Source: Lachnospiraceae bacterium
GTDB taxonomy: Bacteria; Bacillota_A; Clostridia; Lachnospirales; Lachnospiraceae
Assembly: GCA_024684065.1 (NCBI GenBank)
Contig: JAIKXO010000240.1
Span: 1-8,977 of the forward strand
Direction: 5' to 3'
DNA length: 8,977 bases
In this document: piece by piece, positions 1-4,733 of the stretch
Numbering within the stretch: the first letter of the stretch is position 1
Layout of the letters: every line of letters begins with the position of its first letter
The notes under the pieces: model-generated
The model's input: only the letters and a program-made list of their open reading frames with translations
Databases searched by the model: none
Told to the model about the DNA's origin: nothing
Program-made: the position numbers and the translations under genes

Positions 1-65
1 CCTCCTTCGGAGCTGTCATAGAAATTGTTTCCTCCGTAGTTATCGCCGTAATTATTCTCATCCAT
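1..65 (-). CDS. Partial CDS, N-terminus of an unidentified protein
   Basis: An ATG at 65 on the minus strand opens a frame that runs off the left edge after about 21 codons. The visible residues begin MDENNYGDNYGGNN and are dominated by Asn, Gly, Tyr, Asp and Ser. A purine-rich AGGGGGAG stretch lies 9 nt upstream and can serve as the ribosome binding site. The gene starts 43 nt after the stop of the CbiET-like gene on the same strand, so the two are probably cotranscribed. Low-complexity Asn/Gly/Tyr leaders of this kind often precede small membrane proteins in Clostridia, but nothing seen here establishes that. The function is unknown. Confidence 0.55.
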   Translation of the reverse strand, partial: MDENNYGDNYGGNNFYDSSEG

Positions 66-108
66 TATTTTATTCTCCCCCTTCTGATTTACGCAGTAAA
101 TCGTGCGC

Positions 109-1014
109 CTATTCCCCGCCCTTGCCGGATATGATCCAGGGTGCGGGCTGGTTCTCGAATACATTCTTGGAAGTAAGCTTTGATACCGCTATCTGTATGA
201 TCGTCACGTCATTTATATTATAGCGCGCAAGTATGTCTCTCATTGAAGCGGCAACCTTAAAGTCAAGGGTGTAGATCACAAACTCCATGTCAGGATTGAT
301 CCCGGTCAGATATTCAAGCTCCTTTTCAAGCGTCGCGGAAGCCACTAACATCGTGGTGTCGGGCACCGGAAGGTTCCCCATGGTATCCTCACCGACATGG
401 TCCACTATGATTATATTGTGGAGACCGAACTGGTTTACGTTCTCCTCCATCGTCTCGCGGTCGCTCTCCTTATACTCTACCGCTATAACACTGCCTTCCC
501 CGTTTATCATAGCCGCCTCAACGGCAATAGACTCTCCGGAGATAACGCACAGGTTTTTATGCTCGTCTATCTGCATCTTTGAAAGCAGCACCGAACGGAT
601 CTCGGAACCCACATATTTAACCGAGCCGGATGCGAACTTCTTATTATCCATCCCGAATTTGACCGTGCTCCTCGCGTTCGGGTTCAGAACTATCATTCCG
701 GCTGAGGCGTTGATCCCTCTGTCTATCATGGCCGAAACCTTGTCGCGCTTTATCTCCCCCACAGGCTCCGAACCCTCGTTATAGATGACCTCACAGTCAC
801 CGAGCCCCGTGTTCCACATCTTATAGAAAATATCCTTGTTACCAGCCTCGGTAAAAACGAGGACGCATCTGTGGGCTTCAACGGTCGGTATAAGATTCTT
901 GTTCTTCCTTGTGATGTCAAGGATCTTCACATGCTCAAGATCTATCTCGGTATTGTCTGAAAAATACCTGAGCCAGGAAAGTATATGGCTGTTTGTGAAT
1001 AGATTGTTTTCCAT
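109..1014 (-). CDS. Degenerate CbiE/CbiT (CobL)-like protein, probably without SAM-binding loops
   Basis: The start at 1014 (301 aa) is preferred because GGGAGG (1021-1026) sits 6 nt upstream; the ATG at 1020 would directly abut it. Residues 11-110 align by eye with the second half of CbiE (tetrapyrrole methylase), including a stretch like 'kVFVLTGG' (here VLVFTEAG, 51-58) and 'sGLGd' (GLGDC, 70-74). Residues about 130-301 follow CbiT: a 'K.EVRA' analogue (YVGSEIRSV), VIAVE (176-180), a LPVPD motif (215-219), and the terminal 'NPvyIISGkkG' as APWIISGKGG (291-300). The first ~100 residues of CbiE, with its GxGPG loop, are absent. CbiT motif I (GAGTGSVSVEAA in the family) is SGESIAVEAA (159-168), lacking most glycines. 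CobL normally has about 400 residues. No cobalamin genes flank it; porB lies upstream. Methyltransferase activity is therefore doubtful, and a repurposed or structural role is an inference. Confidence 0.72.
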   Translation of the reverse strand: MENNLFTNSHILSWLRYFSDNTEIDLEHVKILDITRKNKNLIPTVEAHRCVLVFTEAGNKDIFYKMWNTGLGDCEVIYNEGSEPVGEIKRDKVSAMIDRGINASAGMIVLNPNARSTVKFGMDNKKFASGSVKYVGSEIRSVLLSKMQIDEHKNLCVISGESIAVEAAMINGEGSVIAVEYKESDRETMEENVNQFGLHNIIIVDHVGEDTMGNLPVPDTTMLVASATLEKELEYLTGINPDMEFVIYTLDFKVAASMRDILARYNINDVTIIQIAVSKLTSKNVFENQPAPWIISGKGGE

Positions 1015-1020
1015 TTTCAT

Positions 1021-1026
1021 CCTCCC
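1021..1026 (-). promoter_or_regulatory. Ribosome binding site that decides the start of the CbiET-like gene
   Basis: The minus strand reads GGGAGG-ATGAAA-ATG. The first ATG (1020) touches the Shine-Dalgarno sequence, while the second (1014) is 6 nt away, a workable spacing. This favours the shorter protein. Confidence 0.6.
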
Positions 1027-1052
1027 AGATCATGTGATCTCCCGCTTTCGGG
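1027..1052. repeat. Two adjacent inverted repeats in the leader of the CbiET-like gene
   Basis: AGATCA-TG-TGATCT (1027-1040) is a perfect 6+6 inverted repeat touching the ribosome binding site. It is followed directly by CCCG-CTTT-CGGG (1041-1052), a 4+4 hairpin. The first could be an operator or an mRNA hairpin that affects initiation. The sequence alone does not tell which. Confidence 0.4.
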
Positions 1053-1072
1053 TCTGTACACTCAGGCCGGGG

Positions 1073-1101
1073 TTTTAAGAAAACTGATCAAATCAGTTTC
1101 T
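1073..1101 (-). terminator. Weak terminator-like hairpin after porB
   Basis: On the minus strand, AAACTGAT-TTG-ATCAGTTT (1081-1099) forms an 8-bp stem with a 3-nt loop, starting 23 nt past the porB stop. It is followed by a short T-containing stretch (TCTTAAAA). The stem has only two GC pairs, so it may be a partial terminator or attenuator rather than a full stop. It could reduce read-through from the por genes into the CbiET-like gene. Confidence 0.4.
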
Positions 1102-1121
1102 CCTTATTTTATAATGCCCGG

Positions 1122-2060
1122 TCAGTTATTACATTTCATGAGCAGCTCTTCCCATTTTTTATCAACATATTCCTGAGCCGCTTCTATGGTCCATTCATTT
1201 CCGCTCTTAAAGCAATGAGCGAAGCGCCCCTGTTTTCTCATGAATTCTTCAACAGGAAGCTTTTTCCTCGGCTCATAGGTAAGCCTGTATTCGCCCTCCA
1301 CTATCTCATATAACGGCCATACGCAGGTATCTATCGCAGCCTTGCAGATCTCAAGCAGATCCTCGGCAGGATACTGCCAGCCCCTCGGGCAGGGCGTAAG
1401 AACGTTTACAAAGGTCGGCCCTTCGGTATATATGGCTCTGTACGCCTTTTCATGAAAATCCTTAAGATTCCCGAAAAGCGTGGTCTGCGCCACATAGGGC
1501 GAACCATGGGCCGCCACTATCTGGGTCAGATCCTTCTGAACCTGCTTTTTCCCGACAGATTCCGCGCCTGCCGGCGTAGTTGTAGCCGAGGCAAACTGAG
1601 GAGTGGCTGAAGAGCGCTGGGTTCCGGTGTTCATATACGCATTGTTGTCATAACAGAAATAAGTGAAATCATGTCCTCTTTCCAGGGCTCCCGAAAGAGA
1701 CTGGAAACCAATGTCATAGGTGCCCCCGTCCCCGCCTATGGCAAGGATCTTAAAGCTTGTCCCTTCGGGAAGCTTTCCTTTTTTCTTCATTGCCTTATAG
1801 GCAGCTTCAACTCCGGAAGCGGTCGCTGAAGCGTTTTCGAATGCCGTATGGATATACGAATCATCCCAGGCCGTATAGGGATACTGGAAGGAGGAGACCT
1901 CAAGACAACCGGTGGCATTACAGATCACAGCCTTATCTTCCGGCTTGAGGGCGCGCATCATTCCACGGCATACGATCCCGGCCGCGCATCCGGCGCAGAG
2001 CCTGTGTCCCGCATAAAACCGCTCCTTTTTGTTCATTTCTTCCTTTAAATTATATGCCAT
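1122..2060 (-). CDS. porB: Pyruvate:ferredoxin oxidoreductase, beta subunit (PorB)
   Basis: This is the thiamine-diphosphate-binding subunit of the four-subunit enzyme that converts pyruvate and CoA to acetyl-CoA and CO2 while reducing ferredoxin in the cytoplasm. The 312-residue length fits the family. The ThDP motif runs from GDG (110-112) to NN (139-140) and continues as the family signature AYMNTGTQRSSATP. Candidate ligands of its single [4Fe-4S] cluster are C22 and C25 (HRLCAGC), C52 (TGCLE) and C224 (TPCPRGW). The start at 2060 gives the N-terminus MAYNLKE, familiar from clostridial PorB, with GGTG about 7 nt upstream. An internal ATG at 2036 has AAAGGA 4 nt upstream, the spacing used by porA and porG, so it remains possible (304 aa). 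The gene lies 122 nt after porA. Assignment to pyruvate rather than another 2-oxoacid rests on overall similarity. Confidence 0.93.
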   Translation of the reverse strand: MAYNLKEEMNKKERFYAGHRLCAGCAAGIVCRGMMRALKPEDKAVICNATGCLEVSSFQYPYTAWDDSYIHTAFENASATASGVEAAYKAMKKKGKLPEGTSFKILAIGGDGGTYDIGFQSLSGALERGHDFTYFCYDNNAYMNTGTQRSSATPQFASATTTPAGAESVGKKQVQKDLTQIVAAHGSPYVAQTTLFGNLKDFHEKAYRAIYTEGPTFVNVLTPCPRGWQYPAEDLLEICKAAIDTCVWPLYEIVEGEYRLTYEPRKKLPVEEFMRKQGRFAHCFKSGNEWTIEAAQEYVDKKWEELLMKCNN

Positions 2061-2182
2061 CTTTCTTCACCAACGCATTATATGAAACAGGCGTCATGTG
2101 CTTTGACACCCGGACATTATATGGAATCACAGTTAAATATCAGTGTTATTGTTCATTGTTTCCCAACAGATACCGGATAATT
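2061..2182 (-). promoter_or_regulatory. porA-porB spacer with two TATAAT boxes (possible internal promoters)
   Basis: The minus strand carries the 9-mer CATATAATG twice (2115-2123 and 2076-2084), each copy containing a perfect TATAAT -10 box. The copies are 39 bp apart. No convincing -35 hexamer is seen 17 nt upstream of either. The spacer is long for neighbouring subunits of one enzyme, and no small gene with a ribosome binding site is visible in it. An internal promoter for porB is possible but weakly supported. Confidence 0.3.
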
Positions 2183-3370
2183 TTATTCTCTCGATCTCTG
2201 TCCAAGCCAGGAGTAAAGGGGCCCGGTCTCTCCGGTTTCGGCTATTTTCATAAGCCGTTCGTATACGCCTTTTGCGGTTTTCACGGTAAAATCCCTTCCG
2301 CCGAGTCCGTAAACTATGTCTATCATCCTGGGCCTTTTTTCAAGATTGTAGCAGGCTCCCGATGTTTCCGCAAACAAGGGGCCTCCGCAGGAGGAGAAGC
2401 CTTCGCTCTTATCCATGACCGCCACGGCTTTGCAGTTTTTAAGTGCATTCGCAAGCTCCTCTCCGGGGAACGGCCTGAACACCCTAAGCTTTATAAGCCC
2501 GGCCCTGATCCCGTTCTTTCGAAGCTCGTCCACAGCGGCCTTTGCGGTACCTGCAGAAGAGCCTATTATGACCATGGCCGTTTCCGCGTCTTCCATTTTA
2601 TATTCTTCAAAGAAGCCATAGCTCCGGCCGAATTTCTTCTTAAAGTCTTCAGCCACGTCAAGAATGACCTGCTTAGCATTTATCATCGCCTGGGCCTGGG
2701 CAACCCTCGCTTCCATATAATAGGCGGAAACCCCGTAAGGGCCAACGGCAAGAGGGTTTTCAGGCTTTAAAAGGTAGTTGTCGGGCTTATATTCTCCCAC
2801 AAACTCCTTTACCGCCCCGTCTTCCTCGAGCTCGATATTCTCTATGGCATGAGAGGTTATGAATCCGTCCTCGCAGACCATGAGAGGAAGCCTTACCGAA
2901 GGGTGCTCTGCGATCCTGTGAGCCATCAGATAATTGTCATAGACCTCCTGATTGTTTTCACCGTAAAGCTGTATGAAGCCCGAATCCCGTTCCGCCATCG
3001 AATCGGAATAGTCATGGTTTATATTTATCGGCCCGGTAAGAGCCCTGTTTGAAACCGCGAGAACCACAGGCAGCCTTAAAGAGGCTGCTACATAGAGTAC
3101 CTCATTCATAAAGGAAAGACCCGCGGAGGAAGTTGCGGTAACGGCGCGGCACCCTGCTGCCTCTGCTCCCAGACATGCCGAAAGGGCAGAATGTTCGCTC
3201 TCAACACAGATAAACTCGGTGTCAACCCTGCCGTCTGCTACGTATTGGGCAAAATACTGCGGTATCTCCGTGGAAGGGGTTATCGGAAACATTGCGAAAA
3301 CATCCGGATTTATCTGCCGCATCGCCGTTGCAACCGCCTCGTTGCCGGAAAGCCTGTCTCTTATGCTCAT
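2183..3370 (-). CDS. porA: Pyruvate:ferredoxin oxidoreductase, alpha subunit (PorA)
   Basis: The alpha subunit pairs with PorB to form the active site. The 395-residue length matches the family (about 390-400). Visible signatures are FPITPSTEI (28-36), VESEHSALSA (56-65), TATSSAGLSFMNE (78-90), NRALTGPININ (108-118) and SDSMAERDSG (122-131), all in the N-terminal pyrimidine-type domain. The C-terminal transketolase-type domain has GLIKLRVFRPFP (291-302). The ATG at 3370 is chosen because AAGGAGG lies 4 nt upstream, identical in layout to porG. A longer frame from 3385 would place the ribosome binding site inside the gene. The start overlaps the porD stop as ATGA, which indicates translational coupling and supports a one-to-one complex. 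Where many homologues have a DRNISFG-type stretch, this one has DKSEGFSSCGG (320-330), a variation of unknown importance. Confidence 0.95.
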   Translation of the reverse strand: MSIRDRLSGNEAVATAMRQINPDVFAMFPITPSTEIPQYFAQYVADGRVDTEFICVESEHSALSACLGAEAAGCRAVTATSSAGLSFMNEVLYVAASLRLPVVLAVSNRALTGPININHDYSDSMAERDSGFIQLYGENNQEVYDNYLMAHRIAEHPSVRLPLMVCEDGFITSHAIENIELEEDGAVKEFVGEYKPDNYLLKPENPLAVGPYGVSAYYMEARVAQAQAMINAKQVILDVAEDFKKKFGRSYGFFEEYKMEDAETAMVIIGSSAGTAKAAVDELRKNGIRAGLIKLRVFRPFPGEELANALKNCKAVAVMDKSEGFSSCGGPLFAETSGACYNLEKRPRMIDIVYGLGGRDFTVKTAKGVYERLMKIAETGETGPLYSWLGQRSRE

Positions 3371-3669
3371 GATTCCTCCTTCCATGTAATAGCGTCAAAA
3401 GGGCAGGTCTTTAAACAGATCCCGCAGCCCTTGCAATGATCATAGTCAAACTCCGAGCGCCTTCCGTCTTCAACCGGGATCGAAGAGTCCGGGCAGAACG
3501 GGGCGCATAAAAGGCACTGCTTGCATTTATCCTCTATCCATACCGGAGTCCTTGACCTCCATTCGCCTGTTTTCGTAAGGCGGCTGGTACCGGGCTCGTA
3601 GATCTCGCAGCCCGTCGTAAGATCCTGCCATGCTATATGTTCATTTATTTCTTCAGCTTTTGTATACAT
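3367..3669 (-). CDS. porD: Pyruvate:ferredoxin oxidoreductase, delta subunit (PorD), 2x[4Fe-4S] ferredoxin-like
   Basis: The delta subunit carries electrons from the active site toward external ferredoxin. It has two classic CxxCxxCxxxCP motifs: C49, C52, C55, C59 and C79, C82, C85, C89, enough for two [4Fe-4S] clusters. The length of 100 residues is normal for the family, and the N-terminal 45 residues form the usual non-ferredoxin extension with W14 and W37. The start is set at the ATG at 3669 with AAAGG 5 nt upstream; a GTG at 3675 overlaps that ribosome binding site and is less likely. The stop overlaps the porA start by ATGA. The gene lies 162 nt downstream of porG, an unusual gap that holds a tandem repeat. 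Confidence 0.95.
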   Translation of the reverse strand: MYTKAEEINEHIAWQDLTTGCEIYEPGTSRLTKTGEWRSRTPVWIEDKCKQCLLCAPFCPDSSIPVEDGRRSEFDYDHCKGCGICLKTCPFDAITWKEES

Positions 3670-3703
3670 AAGCACCTTTCCTGAAATTCTGACCTTTCAC
3701 AAA

Positions 3704-3716
3704 GAAAGATTCTTTC
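3704..3716. repeat. Small inverted repeat GAAAGA-T-TCTTTC
   Basis: This perfect 6+6 inverted repeat abuts the tandem dyads on the porD side. By itself it is short enough to be chance. With the neighbouring units it makes the porG-porD spacer almost fully dyad-structured. Confidence 0.3.
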
Positions 3717-3758
3717 CGATCATTTCCTGATCGGATCATTTCCTGATCGGGTCATTTC
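3716..3758. repeat. Tandem 16-bp repeat of dyad GATCA-N5-TGATC between porG and porD
   Basis: The 16-mer GATCATTTCCTGATCG occurs twice head to tail (3718-3733 and 3734-3749), with a partial third copy GGTCATTTC (3750-3758). Each unit is itself an inverted repeat: CCGATCA-TTTCC-TGATCGG (3716-3734) is a perfect 7+7 stem with a 5-nt loop. No T-run follows on the minus strand, so it does not look like an intrinsic terminator. It could be a tandem operator, an mRNA-processing or stability element, or a small intergenic repeat. Confidence 0.6.
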
Positions 3759-3831
3759 ATAGTTTAAACTTTGTAAGCACATTCAGAGACTGAGCCTGTC
3801 ATACGCCTAAGTCCGTGTTCTATAATTATAA

Positions 3832-4407
3832 TCAGCCCTTCACCTCTGAAAAAGCAAGCTTTAAACATTTAAGATTCCCTTCAACCACCTGGGGCTTCTT
3901 TGCAAACTTATGCCGGTAAGAGCCTTCCATATCTTTTAAAAACTGCTCCTTTTCGACACAGCCGCTCACCGCGACCACTGCCGCTAACATCGGAGTATTG
4001 GGAAAATAAGCGCCAAGGCACTCTATGGAGATCTTTCTGGCGTCGATCGTACATACACGCCCCCTGTACCCCTTTAAATACGGAATGATCTCCGAAGGTG
4101 TCTTATCGGTATTTACAATAACGGCGCCGTTTTCCTTAAGCCCTCCGGTAACATCAACGCTTTCAAGAAGCGTCTCGTCAACCACGGCAACATAGTCGGG
4201 CTCGTATATGTTTGAATGCACAGGACATCGCTCGTCTGAGATCCTGTTATATGCGGTAATAGGCGCACCGGAACGCTCAGGGCCATATTCAGGAAACGAC
4301 TGAACATACTTACCCGCCATAAAGGCAGCATCGGCAAGAAGCCCGCTTGCCGTCTTTGCACCCTGTCCTCCGCGCCCATGCCATCTTATCTCGATCATGC
4401 CGCTCAT
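3832..4407 (-). CDS. porG: Pyruvate:ferredoxin oxidoreductase, gamma subunit (PorG)
   Basis: The gamma subunit corresponds to the domain that helps bind CoA and close the active site in single-chain PFOR. Signatures are WHGRGGQGAKTAS (9-21), SFPEYGPERSGAPI (37-50), the PDYVAVVDETLL stretch (70-81) and NTPMLAAV (137-144). The 191-residue length is typical (about 185-195). The start at 4407 is chosen because AAGGAGG (4412-4418) lies 4 nt upstream. The frame stays open to 4476, but that ATG would lie upstream of the likely transcription start, since the -10 box is at 4465-4470. It is the first gene of the por cluster. In other four-subunit systems the gamma and delta genes are usually tightly packed, whereas here 162 nt separate them. 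Confidence 0.95.
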   Translation of the reverse strand: MSGMIEIRWHGRGGQGAKTASGLLADAAFMAGKYVQSFPEYGPERSGAPITAYNRISDERCPVHSNIYEPDYVAVVDETLLESVDVTGGLKENGAVIVNTDKTPSEIIPYLKGYRGRVCTIDARKISIECLGAYFPNTPMLAAVVAVSGCVEKEQFLKDMEGSYRHKFAKKPQVVEGNLKCLKLAFSEVKG

Positions 4408-4464
4408 AAATCCTCCTTGGTGACCCTTATTTCCACAAGTATATATCCAACGATTATCCCGCAA

Positions 4465-4473
4465 ATTATACCA
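4465..4473 (-). promoter_or_regulatory. Extended -10 promoter of the por cluster
   Basis: The minus strand reads TGG-TATAAT, a perfect -10 box with the extended TGn element, 57 nt before the porG start. No good -35 hexamer is visible, which is acceptable for extended -10 promoters. The expected 5' leader is about 50 nt. A second TATAAT (4483-4488) lies upstream and could be an alternative. Between 4489 and 4642 no gene or further signal is recognised. Confidence 0.55.
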
Positions 4474-4642
4474 CATGCGTTTATTATAAGTATAGTGTTC
4501 ATTTTACAAAAATAATGCTTACTTACACTCAATCCTATTTGCCTAAGAGAGAATATAATATGCCCTAACATCAATATTCAGCATTTCCAGCCAATTTAAT
4601 AAAGCAATATCTTCCTGCTATCTTGGATGACATAACAATAGA

Positions 4643-4671
4643 CATAAAAAATAGGCAGCTTTTCATCTGCC
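4643..4671 (-). terminator. Intrinsic terminator of the flagellin gene
   Basis: On the minus strand GGCAG-ATGAAAAG-CTGCC (4654-4671) is followed by TATTTTTTATG. The hairpin begins 62 nt past the flagellin stop. A stretch of 28 nt around it matches the terminator at 8756-8783 at 23 positions. Confidence 0.8.
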
Positions 4672-4733
4672 ATACAATTTATGAGAGCTCTCTTTCATGT
4701 TTTCTGATCTCCCCGATATGTAAATTACCGCTT

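Noticed and set aside
287..784. 165-codon plus-strand frame opposite the CbiET-like gene
   Set aside because: No ribosome binding site or recognisable domain; the minus-strand frame has family signatures throughout.
1077..1101. FNR-type site TTGAT-N4-ATCAA after porB
   Set aside because: The dyad is TGAT-N3-ATCA with the wrong spacing and outer bases; a hairpin explains it better.
2054..2770. Long plus-strand frame opposite porA
   Set aside because: It is antisense to a clear PorA with full motif conservation, and its composition is that of a shadow frame.
3718..3758. CRISPR-like repeat array
   Set aside because: The 16-bp units are directly adjacent without spacers and there are only two and a half copies.
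4408..4476. Upstream in-frame start for porG
   Set aside because: It would begin upstream of the probable transcription start and leave AAGGAGG inside the gene; family proteins start at the later ATG.
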